From JADJDM01 sp044352985 (GTDB lineage: Bacteria > Bacteroidota > Bacteroidia > B-17B0 > Aurantibacillaceae): 64,000 nucleotides of DNA. The stretch covers positions 1 through 64,000 of the forward strand of contig JBILCU010000010.1 in the NCBI GenBank assembly GCA_044352985.1, given 5' to 3'. The notes beneath the pieces were generated by a model that was given only the letters and a program-made list of their open reading frames with translations, searched no databases and was not told the origin of the DNA. Below, one piece after another: positions 25,417 through 34,252 of the stretch (the stretch's first letter is position 1; the number at the start of each line of letters is the position of its first letter). Both the position numbers and the translations under genes were made by a program.

Positions 25417-26496
25417 ATGGCGAAGACAACAACAACGATAATCAAGGGAAAAAAAGTTGCCAAAAAATCTGTAAAAAAAAGTAGTGCAAAAAAAAACAGT
25501 AACTCATCTGTAAGCAAAAAAGATGAGAAAAAGAGTGTTATTTCTAAAACCAAATTAAAAACTACTGTTAAGCCTGAAAAAAAACAAAATGTTTCAAAGA
25601 AAAAAACAGAACCACTACAAGTTAAAGAAACAAAAAAAATTAACGTTTCTTTAGTAAGTAAAAAAGAGGAATCTTCAAAAGTTGTAAAAAAAGAAACAGC
25701 TGCTCCCGCAATTCAATTTGTTGAAGCAGATAAAAACTATCTCAAGGCTAAAGTTAAAACAATGTTAATCTCTCAGCCTAAACCTGAGAATGATAAATCT
25801 CCTTTTGTTGATTTAGCACGTTTACATAACATTAAAATAAATTTCAGACAATTTATACAAATTGACCCTGTATCTGCTAAAGATTTCAGGTTACAACGAA
25901 TTAATTTAATGGATCATCATGCCATTATTTTAACAAGCAGAATTGCAATTGACCATTATTTCAGAATGTGTAATGAAATGCGATACACAGTTCCAGAAAC
26001 TACAAAATACTTCTGCCTTACGGAATCAATTGCATTATACCTTCAAAAATATGTGCAATACAGAAAACGTAAAATTTTCTTTGGACAACAATCAATTAAC
26101 GATTTAGTTGATGTAATTAAAAAACATAAAGAAGAAAAATTCTTATTACCCGTTTCTGATGTTCATCGTGAAAAAATTGTTGATTTACTAGATGAATTAG
26201 AAATAAATTATTCTAAGGCTATTTTTTATAAAACAGTAAGTGCTGATTTATCTGATTTTGAGGGAAAATTAGACTATGATGTTTTAGTTTTCTTTACGCC
26301 AATGGGAATAAGCTCTTTATTTAAAAACTTTCCTAAATTTAAACAAGGCGAAACAAGAATTGCTGCTTTTGGTCATGCAACTTGTGAAGAAGTAAAGAAA
26401 AACAAACTCAGACTTGATATCGCTGCTCCTTCTAAAGAGACACCTTCTATGGCATCTGCTTTAGAAAAATACATTAAAGAAGTAAATAAGCGTTAA
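25417..26496 (+). CDS. hemD: Uroporphyrinogen-III synthase with lysine-rich N-terminal extension
   Basis: HemD cyclises hydroxymethylbilane to uroporphyrinogen III in tetrapyrrole synthesis. The ATG at 25417 is preferred over the TTG at 25411. The enzyme domain covers about the last 250 residues (from KTMLISQPKP on) and matches the Bacteroidota HemD type: ILTSRIAIDHYF, FCLTESIALYLQKYV, VFFTPMGISSLF, TPSMASALEKYI. Ahead of it lie about 108 residues that are extremely rich in Lys, Ser and Thr (about 31 Lys in the first 100), predicted to be disordered and resembling histone H1-like tails. Confidence 0.88.
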   Translation: MAKTTTTIIKGKKVAKKSVKKSSAKKNSNSSVSKKDEKKSVISKTKLKTTVKPEKKQNVSKKKTEPLQVKETKKINVSLVSKKEESSKVVKKETAAPAIQFVEADKNYLKAKVKTMLISQPKPENDKSPFVDLARLHNIKINFRQFIQIDPVSAKDFRLQRINLMDHHAIILTSRIAIDHYFRMCNEMRYTVPETTKYFCLTESIALYLQKYVQYRKRKIFFGQQSINDLVDVIKKHKEEKFLLPVSDVHREKIVDLLDELEINYSKAIFYKTVSADLSDFEGKLDYDVLVFFTPMGISSLFKNFPKFKQGETRIAAFGHATCEEVKKNKLRLDIAAPSKETPSMASALEKYIKEVNKR

Positions 26497-26505
26497 TCGC
26501 TATAC

Positions 26506-26901
26506 ATGTTTACATTTAAAAAAGCCGAACGTTTATCAAGTAAAAAAGATATTGAAGCTCTTTTTAAAAAACCAGGTTCGTTTTTAGTATATCCTATTAA
26601 ATTTTCATATCGAGTTTCCCCTTTTGAGGAAACCGGATTTCCTGCAAGGTTATTAGTAAGTGTTCCAAAAAGAAATTTTAAAAAAGCAGTCGACAGAAAC
26701 TTACTTAAAAGAAGAATAAGAGAATCTTACAGGCAATTAAAACCAAGCTTTTACGAAGACCTTAACTCATTACAGTTAAAAATAGATTTGCAAATCAGTT
26801 TTATTGGAAAAGAAATTTTAGAATTTGCTAAAATTGAACAAGCCATAAAAAACGGTTTACAAAAAATACCCTTGCAATTAAAAAAAACACCAAAGCCCTA
26901 A
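26506..26901 (+). CDS. rnpA: Ribonuclease P protein component
   Basis: RnpA is the protein subunit of RNase P, which trims tRNA 5' ends with the catalytic RNA. The 131-residue protein has FKKAERLSSKKDIEALF at the N-terminus and the signature KKAVDRNLLKRRIRESYR near residue 61. It follows hemD by 9 bp. The gene for the RNase P RNA is not in this window. Confidence 0.95.
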   Translation: MFTFKKAERLSSKKDIEALFKKPGSFLVYPIKFSYRVSPFEETGFPARLLVSVPKRNFKKAVDRNLLKRRIRESYRQLKPSFYEDLNSLQLKIDLQISFIGKEILEFAKIEQAIKNGLQKIPLQLKKTPKP

Positions 26902-27000
26902 TAAACAACTTAAACAAGGCAAATCATTTCTTTGTATTTCAGCAATTATCTTACGTTAATAAAGAGATTTACGTTAAATTCGTGTTTTTAAAATTTGAAT

Positions 27001-28785
27001 ATGTTACGTACAGTTAATTGCGGAGAATTAAGATTATCAGACAACCACAAAGAAGTTACATTATGTGGTTGGGTGCAACGCAGCAGAGATAAAGGAAGTT
27101 TAATGTGGGTGGATTTGCGCGATCGTTATGGAATTACCCAATTGTTTTTTGATGAAACTCAGGATTCAAGCTTGATACAATCAGCGAGAAAATTAGGGCG
27201 CGAATTTGTTATTCAGGCGAAAGGTATTGTTATTGAAAGAGAATCAAAAAACTTAAATATATCAACCGGGGAAATTGAAATTAAAGTTACTTCCCTGCGC
27301 ATTTTAAATGAATCCATTACACCACCTTTTACAATTGATGATGAAACTGATGGTGGTGATGAACTTCGTATGAAATACCGTTATTTGGATTTACGTAGAA
27401 ACGCAGTAAGAAAAAATTTAGAACTTCGTCACCGTTTAGCCATTGAAACGCGTAATTATTTGGATGCACAGCAATTTCTAGAAGTGGAAACTCCTGTACT
27501 AATTAAATCAACTCCGGAAGGGGCAAGAGATTTCGTAGTGCCAAGCAGAATGAATGAAAGGCAATTTTATGCCCTCCCGCAATCTCCACAAACCTTTAAA
27601 CAGTTATTGATGGTGAGCGGATTTGACCGCTATTATCAAATTGTAAAATGTTTCCGTGATGAAGATTTGCGCGCCGATCGTCAGCCGGAGTTTACTCAAA
27701 TAGACTGCGAAATGAGTTTTGTGGAGCAGGAAGACATTCTTCAAACCTTTGAAGGTTTGGTTAAGCATTTATTCAGAAAAGTAAAAGGTGTTGAAATACC
27801 TGATATGCCACGGATGGCTTATGCTGATGCCATGAGAAATTATGGTAATGACAAGCCAGATATTCGTTTTGAAATGAAATTTGTTTACTTAAACGAAGTA
27901 ACAAATAATGTTGTAGGCGGTAAAAACTTTAAAGTGTTTGATGATGCAGAAACGGTTATTGGCATTTGCGCAAAAGGTGCTGCAGAATATACACGCAAAC
28001 AATTGGATGAACTCACCGAATTTGTAAAACGCCCGCAAATAGGCGCAACCGGATTGGTATACGCGCGTTACAATTCCGATGAAACAATTAAATCTTCAGT
28101 AGATAAATTTTATTCGGAAGAAGATTTAAAAAAATGGGCTACTGCATTTGGCGCTGAAAAAGGTGATTTAATGCTGATTTTGGCTGGTGCAAAAGAAAAA
28201 ACACAAAAAGCACTTTCCGAATTACGTCTGGAAATGGGCACACGATTAGGACTTCGCGATAAAGACAAATTCTCTTGCCTTTGGGTAATTGATTTTCCAT
28301 TATTAGAATGGAACGAAGGCGATCCTAATTTGCTAGCTTCCTTATCAGGCAGATGGCATGCCAAGCATCATCCGTTTACTTCACCAAAACCTGAGGATAT
28401 TGAATTATTAAAAACAAGTCCAGGTGAAGTTAGGGCCAACGCGTACGATATGGTTATTAATGGTGTGGAAGTTGGTGGCGGAAGTATCCGAATCCACAAC
28501 AAAAACTTACAGGCACAAATGTTCGAAGTGCTAGGCTTTACCAAGGAAGAAGCGCAAAAACAATTTGGCTTTTTAATGAATGCCTTTGAATATGGCGCAC
28601 CACCACATGGTGGTATTGCTTTTGGCTTCGACAGGTTATGTTCCTTGTTTGGTGGTGCAGATAGCATTCGTGATTACATTGCTTTCCCAAAAAACAATTC
28701 AGGAAGAGATGTGATGATTGACTCTCCATCTGAAATTAGCCAAGAGCAATTGGATGAGTTGAATATTGCTGTTCGGGATAAGTAA
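27001..28785 (+). CDS. aspS: Aspartyl-tRNA synthetase
   Basis: It charges tRNA-Asp. It is about 594 residues from the ATG at 27001; the in-frame TTG at 26995 is less likely. Domains are the N-terminal OB-fold (about 1-105, CGWVQRSRDKGSLMWVDLRDR), the class II core with motif 2 (FRDEDLRADRQPEFTQID), the GAD insertion (about 280-420), and motif 3 (FGFDRLCSLFGG). Because gatA and gatB are in the same window, the enzyme could be non-discriminating and feed Asp-tRNA-Asn amidation. That is inference only. Confidence 0.97.
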   Translation: MLRTVNCGELRLSDNHKEVTLCGWVQRSRDKGSLMWVDLRDRYGITQLFFDETQDSSLIQSARKLGREFVIQAKGIVIERESKNLNISTGEIEIKVTSLRILNESITPPFTIDDETDGGDELRMKYRYLDLRRNAVRKNLELRHRLAIETRNYLDAQQFLEVETPVLIKSTPEGARDFVVPSRMNERQFYALPQSPQTFKQLLMVSGFDRYYQIVKCFRDEDLRADRQPEFTQIDCEMSFVEQEDILQTFEGLVKHLFRKVKGVEIPDMPRMAYADAMRNYGNDKPDIRFEMKFVYLNEVTNNVVGGKNFKVFDDAETVIGICAKGAAEYTRKQLDELTEFVKRPQIGATGLVYARYNSDETIKSSVDKFYSEEDLKKWATAFGAEKGDLMLILAGAKEKTQKALSELRLEMGTRLGLRDKDKFSCLWVIDFPLLEWNEGDPNLLASLSGRWHAKHHPFTSPKPEDIELLKTSPGEVRANAYDMVINGVEVGGGSIRIHNKNLQAQMFEVLGFTKEEAQKQFGFLMNAFEYGAPPHGGIAFGFDRLCSLFGGADSIRDYIAFPKNNSGRDVMIDSPSEISQEQLDELNIAVRDK

Positions 28786-28799
28786 TACATCAAAACAGC

Positions 28800-29438
28800 A
28801 TGAAACAATCCATCGCAAAAATCATTTCGTATTTATTTCATCCGGTATTTGCACCAACTTATGGTTTTGCTTTGATATTGTTTACTAACAACTATTTCTC
28901 TTACTTTTTTAATGATTCTATAAAATGGTTATTGCTCGCAGTTACCTTTTCGTTTACAGCTGTTCTTCCTTTTTTTAATTTGATGATTTTAAAACGGTTT
29001 CGATTAATCAGTTCATTTTTTTTACAAAATGCAAGAGAACGAACATTTCCTTATTTAATTACATCTTTGTTTTATGTAGGTTTAATATACCTCATCAAAG
29101 ATTTTAGATTACCCGGAATTTATGTTTCATTTTTAATTGCCTCTGCTATATGTATTTTTATTGCGGCGCTTATAAATCTCAAATGGAAAATCAGTGCTCA
29201 TTTAATAGGTAATGGCGGCTTGGCAGGTTCAATATTAGCGATATCGTGGATACTGCATCAAAATTGGTTACCATGGTTATGTTTAATGCTATTTATTTCG
29301 GGCTTAACTGCATTTGCACGTATTGTATTAGAAGAACACACACCTCAACAAACCTATGCAGGATTTTTGCTTGGGTTTATCGGGATGTTTTTTTTATTGA
29401 TTGGTGCTTACATTATAAATCTTCATACCATCTTTTAA
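28800..29438 (+). CDS. PAP2-related membrane protein
   Basis: This 212-residue protein has about six membrane helices. Near the C-terminal half, KISAHLIGNGG and ARIVLEEHTPQQ resemble PAP2 phosphatase motifs 2 and 3 (SGH and SRxxxxxHxxxD), but the canonical residues are altered: SAH in place of SGH and a Gln at the position of the final Asp. It might be a divergent lipid phosphatase or an inactive relative. It sits 14 bp after aspS and 1 bp before the epimerase gene. Confidence 0.6.
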   Translation: MKQSIAKIISYLFHPVFAPTYGFALILFTNNYFSYFFNDSIKWLLLAVTFSFTAVLPFFNLMILKRFRLISSFFLQNARERTFPYLITSLFYVGLIYLIKDFRLPGIYVSFLIASAICIFIAALINLKWKISAHLIGNGGLAGSILAISWILHQNWLPWLCLMLFISGLTAFARIVLEEHTPQQTYAGFLLGFIGMFFLLIGAYIINLHTIF

Positions 29439-29439
29439 C

Positions 29440-30444
29440 GTGGCAGTATTGGTAACAGGTTCAACCGGATTAATTGGCTCACATTTAACTGCACAGCTTT
29501 TACTGAATGGTGAAAAAGTACGTGCATTGGTAAGAAAAAGCAGTAAGAGAGATAACATAAAAGAAGTTCTTGGTTTTTATACTAATCAAGCTGAAGATCT
29601 TTATAGTCAAATTGATTTTTTTATTGGAGACGTAACTGATGTTTTTTCCATTTCAGATGCTTTAGATGGCATCAATGAAGTTTATCATTGCGCCGGCATG
29701 GTTGACTTTAATGAAAAAAATTTAAAACAACTTTTGTTGATTAATGAAACTGGAACGTCTAACTTAGTTAACGCAGCATTGGAAAAACCGGAGATTCGAG
29801 TTTGCCATGTTAGCTCTGTGGCAACCTTACCCAATCATGATAAGAAAGCGATAGTTGATGAATCTGTTTTCTGGAAATCTTCTCCAAAAAATGCTGCTTA
29901 TTCCATCAGCAAATACAATGCTGAGCGTGAGGCGTGGCGAGGTGTTTCGGAAGGATTGGATTTGTTTATGGTAAACCCAAGCGTTGTTTTGGGTGCAGGA
30001 TGCTGGAATCAAAGCACAGGAAAAATAATGGAGCAATGTAGCAAAGGAGTTGGCTTTTATACGAAAGGTGTAACTGGTTTTGTTGACGTAAGAGATGTTG
30101 TTGCAGTGATGATGAAACTTATGAAATCAACCATTAAAGCACAGCGATTTATTCTTAATGGAGAAAATTATTCCTACCAAAACTTGCTTAATGAATTTCA
30201 TGATGCATTTGGTAAAAAAAGACCTTCCATTGAAGCCAATTCATTCATGCTAAGTATTGCATCCATTCTCGATCGTATCTTTTCTAAAGAACGACGCTTG
30301 AATAAACAAGTTGTTGAATCTATGTTGAGTAAAACGTATTTTTCAAATAAAAAAATCAGCGACACAATCGGGCACCAGTTTTATCCGATTTCTGAAACTA
30401 TTAAATACGTTTCAGAGCGATATAAAAAACATTCTACTCTTTAA
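29440..30444 (+). CDS. NAD-dependent epimerase/dehydratase (extended SDR)
   Basis: The 334-residue protein begins with GTG at 29440, right after the PAP2-like stop. The N-terminal Rossmann motif is VTGSTGLIGSHL (GxxGxxG). The catalytic part has Ser in VSSVATLP and the YxxxK motif in YSISKYNAE. The sequence resembles extended SDRs acting on nucleotide sugars or on dihydroflavonol-like substrates; the substrate is not clear. The stop codon overlaps that of the converging response-regulator gene through a shared TTAA. Confidence 0.85.
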   Translation: MAVLVTGSTGLIGSHLTAQLLLNGEKVRALVRKSSKRDNIKEVLGFYTNQAEDLYSQIDFFIGDVTDVFSISDALDGINEVYHCAGMVDFNEKNLKQLLLINETGTSNLVNAALEKPEIRVCHVSSVATLPNHDKKAIVDESVFWKSSPKNAAYSISKYNAEREAWRGVSEGLDLFMVNPSVVLGAGCWNQSTGKIMEQCSKGVGFYTKGVTGFVDVRDVVAVMMKLMKSTIKAQRFILNGENYSYQNLLNEFHDAFGKKRPSIEANSFMLSIASILDRIFSKERRLNKQVVESMLSKTYFSNKKISDTIGHQFYPISETIKYVSERYKKHSTL

Positions 30445-30839
30445 GAAGTTTTCACCAATGGCAAAACAATGTCCTTGATTTCTTCAAAATCCCAAGGTTT
30501 ATTAATGATGGCATCCAATCCATAATCCTTATCAAATTGCTGAATAAGTTCTGCATCGGCTTGGCCGGTTAAAATGGCTTTTTTTACTGTTGGAAAATGA
30601 GAAAAGGCATGTTTTAAAACATCCGTTCCCTTTGCATCATCTAAATTAAAATCAGAAATAACAAGCACAAGGTCTTTTTGGTTTTGTTTAAATTCCTCAA
30701 TTAATTGAAATGATTCTTCACCCGTTGAAGACGCTTCCAATAAAACATGATCGGGCAAAATTCTACTGATTTGAATCCTAAGTGATTCCAAAATGATGAA
30801 CTCATCATCAATAATTAATATTGCTTTTTGACTATACAT
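30441..30839 (-). CDS. Single-domain response regulator (second of a tandem pair)
   Basis: This 132-residue CheY-like receiver has no output domain. The acidic pair is D11-D12, the phospho-acceptor D63 (VISDF), the switch Thr lies in LTGQ and the conserved Lys in NKPW. It is the last gene of the kinase operon, overlapping the preceding receiver gene by 8 bp. It resembles its neighbour in layout, so the pair probably arose by duplication. The target is unknown: another kinase in a phosphorelay or a protein partner. Confidence 0.9.
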   Translation of the reverse strand: MYSQKAILIIDDEFIILESLRIQISRILPDHVLLEASSTGEESFQLIEEFKQNQKDLVLVISDFNLDDAKGTDVLKHAFSHFPTVKKAILTGQADAELIQQFDKDYGLDAIINKPWDFEEIKDIVLPLVKTS

Positions 30840-31224
30840 TTACTGCAATGCTATTGATTATATTCATTAAATCCTTCTCTTTCCAAGGTTTTTGCAGCAC
30901 CTTTAAAATAATATTCTTATTAACTAACTCTATTGATCTTTCTTCGGTAATTTGACCAGTTAGCAATATGATGTTCACGCCTGGCAAATTTGATTTTAAT
31001 GTTGTTGCAAATTCGTCGCCTTTCATGCCGGGCATCATGTAGTCAGAAATAACAAGTAATAAATCAATCCCTTCAGCTACTAAATCATCTATCACTTCTA
31101 ATGCTTCTTCAGCGCTTTCTGCATATTCAAATAAATACTGATTATTGAAGTTTTTTTCAATCTGAATTTTTATAGAATCCAAAATGATTCGTTCATCATC
31201 AACAGATAGTATGGCTAACTTCAT
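30832..31224 (-). CDS. Single-domain response regulator (first of a tandem pair)
   Basis: This 130-residue receiver has D9-D10, phospho-acceptor D61 (VISDYMMPG), LLTGQ and QKPW motifs and no output domain. Its start overlaps the end of the sensor kinase gene by 4 bp, so the kinase at 31221-33806 is its likely phosphodonor. With the following receiver it could form a shared or competing output for the two long kinases. Confidence 0.9.
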   Translation of the reverse strand: MKLAILSVDDERIILDSIKIQIEKNFNNQYLFEYAESAEEALEVIDDLVAEGIDLLLVISDYMMPGMKGDEFATTLKSNLPGVNIILLTGQITEERSIELVNKNIILKVLQKPWKEKDLMNIINSIAVNV

Positions 31225-33806
31225 GATTTTAATTCTTTAGGTAGTGTAATTGTGAAAGTAGTTAATTTTTCATTACTTGTACAACTTATTTTACCAAGGT
31301 GTTTTTCAACGATATTTTTTACAATATTTAAGCCTAATCCGGTTCCTTCGCCTCTTTTTTTTGTTGTAAAAAACTCATCAAATATTTTTTCAATTACATC
31401 ATCAGGTATCTTTGGTCCGTCGTTGCTTATATTAATTACATGTTGATTATTAGTAGAACTATAATCAATTAAAATTGTGCATTTGTTAATACTGGCCTGT
31501 AACGCATTATTAATAATGTTCGTCCAAACTTGAGCTAATTCGTCTTCAAGTCCATAAACAAAAATATCATCCGGGATATTATTTTTAATTACAGCATGGT
31601 ATTTAATTTTATTCCAGAAAAGCGTAATTATATTTTCAAAATTTTCTCTTAAATTAAAGTTATTGACCTGAGCTTCATTTGTGCCATGAGAATAAGTATT
31701 TAACGCTTTTATGATTTTACTACTTTTTACGGCGCCTTCGTTAATTGTTTTTATTGAGCGTTGAATATTAACAAGTAGCTTTATAGTTTTAATTATATCC
31801 TCTGAGTTATTATTAAGGATAATTTTATTCACATCTTCATTTAATTCATTAAATCCTAATACTGCGAGTTCTTTTGATAAAAAACTACTTGTTGAAAGTT
31901 GAGGGTATTTACGTGTAATTTCTTGTTCTAAGTGTTTAGCGTTTTGTCTTTGTAAAATTGTGCTTATTGTTTGATGATTTTTTAACTTATTAAAAATATC
32001 CAAGGATAATTTAAACTCATCTAATGGTAAGAAAGAAATAAGTTGATTAAATTCTTGAAGAAACAGAAAGTCTAAATTATCAGCAGAAGCCTTTATTGCT
32101 CCTAAAGGTGTATTTATTTCATGGGCAATTCCAGCAACTAATAAACCTAGCGTTGCTAATTTTTCTTTTTTAATTATTTCTTCTTGTGATTTTTGTAGTT
32201 GTAAAAAACTTAATTCTAAATCTTTTGTTTTTTCAATAACCTTCTGTTCTAAGCTTTCATTCATTGAACTTATTTCTTCTCGATTTTGTTCAATTTCTTT
32301 GATGTAATTACTAATGAGTTGCTCTTTCTCTTTTCTATCAGTAATATCAATTTCAATGGCCATAAATCCTTCTGCTGTTCCTTTTTCATTCAATAAAGGC
32401 TGAATGTAAAGCTCTAACCAATATTTTTGGCCATACTTAGTGATATTGCAAATTTCAGTTTTGAATGAGCGCAGGGCAAGTAAATTTTCTCTTATTGTTC
32501 TTCTTGTATCAATACAAGTTTCTTCAAACTGAAACATTTTTGGCGTGTTACCAATAACCTCATCTCTTGTGTAACCCGTCATTTTTAATAAACTATCATT
32601 CACCCATAAAATTTTCTGATTTAAATCGGTTATGACAATACTGTTAAATGAATTTTTAACTGCAAGTGAAAGCTTATTTAATTCCGCTTCCGCATTTTTC
32701 CTGAATGTAATGTCTTGTATTGTTGCTCTTACAACAATTAATGAAGTTTGTATATCTTTTAGTTTTTGACCTGTAATTGCTAACCATTTATTTGTTCCAA
32801 CAACTGCATCATATTGTTTTGTTTTAACTTCTATGTTAAATTGGTTGTTAGTTAAAAGACTAACTTCAAAATCATTTAAATAATCAACATCAATAGCATC
32901 TTTAAACTGGCCGAAAGAGTTAATTTTAGTTCCACTTAATCCCATTATCATTTCGAGATTATCAGAGCATTGAAATTCGTTTTTATCTGGAAAATAAGTG
33001 AAGTAACTTAAAGAGGCAATATCTTGCGCTTCATTTAATCGATTTAATGTTTGATTAAGATTTTCTGTCCGTTCTAAAATTTTTTGTTCCAGATTATCAA
33101 GGATGTTTTTGTTTTCTTGTTTTTGAAACAACAAACTGTCTTTTAAACTAACTAATGCATTTTGAAGCAACGTAATCTCATCCTTTGATTTTTTTGGAAT
33201 AATATCGAATGATTCAAATTCATTGTTTTGTAAAAATTGTGCATTTTTAATTGCCTTGTTTATTGGTGAAGAAATGCTACGCGCAACAACATAAAATAAA
33301 AAAATAGTAATAATCAATATACCTAATAGAATAAGGTATATAGGATAGTTTGTTTTTTGAACTTCTTCCGCAATGCGTTTCTTACTTAATCCAATTACAA
33401 CTTTACCATCCATTACATCAGTGGTGAAGCTTTCGGAATTTATTAAATACAAAGAAGTGTCTATCTTAAAATAATCAAACTGTTTATCATCATGAATTTT
33501 TGCAAATACACTTTCTTGTTTGGTTAATAAATCCTGCTGCAGAACTACCAAAAAATCAAAATCATTTTTTTTGTTTTGATAATATTTTATGGATTTATTT
33601 AGTTTTTGAAAGTCGTTAATATCAAGAGAAAATTCTACGCCAAGTGCGATTGTTCGGCATAATTCTTTTAATTCTTTTCCGCGGTATTTTTCGATTGATT
33701 TTTTTTGCTGATTAGGAAAATAAAAAACAACAACGCCAAGCGCAATAATTAAAATCGCAGTAAAATAAATCCAGATTTTAAATGATATGCTCCTGAAAAG
33801 TTTCAT
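31221..33806 (-). CDS. Membrane sensor histidine kinase (HAMP-PAS-PAS-HisKA-HATPase)
   Basis: The 861-residue protein has two membrane helices (about 10-31 and 154-175) around a periplasmic region of about 120 residues. A HAMP-like segment (175-225) and coiled coil follow, then PAS domains at about 258-372 and 378-492, and a second coiled coil. The H-box AGIAHEINTPLGA carries H562. The HATPase has its N-box at N767, then ISNDGPKIP and GTGLGLNIV. The spacing from H562 to N767 is 205 residues, about 100 more than usual. It is translationally coupled to the phosphate-binding-like protein upstream and the receivers downstream, so the periplasmic protein is a likely input. Confidence 0.92.
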   Translation of the reverse strand: MKLFRSISFKIWIYFTAILIIALGVVVFYFPNQQKKSIEKYRGKELKELCRTIALGVEFSLDINDFQKLNKSIKYYQNKKNDFDFLVVLQQDLLTKQESVFAKIHDDKQFDYFKIDTSLYLINSESFTTDVMDGKVVIGLSKKRIAEEVQKTNYPIYLILLGILIITIFLFYVVARSISSPINKAIKNAQFLQNNEFESFDIIPKKSKDEITLLQNALVSLKDSLLFQKQENKNILDNLEQKILERTENLNQTLNRLNEAQDIASLSYFTYFPDKNEFQCSDNLEMIMGLSGTKINSFGQFKDAIDVDYLNDFEVSLLTNNQFNIEVKTKQYDAVVGTNKWLAITGQKLKDIQTSLIVVRATIQDITFRKNAEAELNKLSLAVKNSFNSIVITDLNQKILWVNDSLLKMTGYTRDEVIGNTPKMFQFEETCIDTRRTIRENLLALRSFKTEICNITKYGQKYWLELYIQPLLNEKGTAEGFMAIEIDITDRKEKEQLISNYIKEIEQNREEISSMNESLEQKVIEKTKDLELSFLQLQKSQEEIIKKEKLATLGLLVAGIAHEINTPLGAIKASADNLDFLFLQEFNQLISFLPLDEFKLSLDIFNKLKNHQTISTILQRQNAKHLEQEITRKYPQLSTSSFLSKELAVLGFNELNEDVNKIILNNNSEDIIKTIKLLVNIQRSIKTINEGAVKSSKIIKALNTYSHGTNEAQVNNFNLRENFENIITLFWNKIKYHAVIKNNIPDDIFVYGLEDELAQVWTNIINNALQASINKCTILIDYSSTNNQHVINISNDGPKIPDDVIEKIFDEFFTTKKRGEGTGLGLNIVKNIVEKHLGKISCTSNEKLTTFTITLPKELKS

Positions 33807-34252
33807 TATTTTTCATTTACTTCAACAATGTAATTTGCTGCTTTGGATTTATTTTTAGTCTGAATAAATCCAATCGATCCTTTATTCTTTTCAATAAAAT
33901 TTATTGTTTCTTCATCCGAATTAAAAAAAATGGGTGGATCTGCGCGACCCTGAAAAACCAATGATAGCCAATATTTTTGAACGCCTGTTTCGGTTGTTTT
34001 AAAAACAGTTTGAGCAATTTGTGAAGCAATTTCGGATTTTGTTGATGGTAAACTAATAATTACTTTCTTGCCGTTTTTCCAGAAATTCTTTTCTCCTTTT
34101 GCATAAGCTATCACTTGTTTTTTTGTTAGCGAATTTGCTCCTATATCATTACCAATAACAGTAATATCATCTGCCAACTGAGCAAATATGTTGTTGCTAA
34201 AAGATAAAAGCAACAAAACAACTATTCGTAGTATTACTTTATTAAAAACCAT
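33806..34252 (-). CDS. Half-size phosphate-binding (PstS-like) periplasmic protein
   Basis: It is about 148 residues from the ATG at 34252 (a non-ATG start at 34291 would add 13 residues). The signal peptide ends NNIFAQ. The mature part (VIGNDIGANSLTKKQVIAYAKGEKNFW, then YWLSLVFQGRADPP and GSIGFIQ) matches the short PBP-like proteins related to one lobe of PstS. It lacks the second lobe, so it is unlikely to serve a transporter by itself. It overlaps the barrel gene upstream and the kinase gene downstream, pointing to a sensory role as a ligand- or porin-associated input. Confidence 0.8.
   Translation of the reverse strand: MVFNKVILRIVVLLLLSFSNNIFAQLADDITVIGNDIGANSLTKKQVIAYAKGEKNFWKNGKKVIISLPSTKSEIASQIAQTVFKTTETGVQKYWLSLVFQGRADPPIFFNSDEETINFIEKNKGSIGFIQTKNKSKAANYIVEVNEK

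Noticed and set aside
28368..28667. 99-codon minus-strand ORF within aspS
   Set aside because: Shadow of aspS; no start signals or recognisable domain.
31221..34252. Phosphate regulon (pst/pho) interpretation of the PstS-like gene
   Set aside because: No pstC, pstA, pstB or phoU nearby, the protein is only one lobe, and the receivers have no DNA-binding domain.
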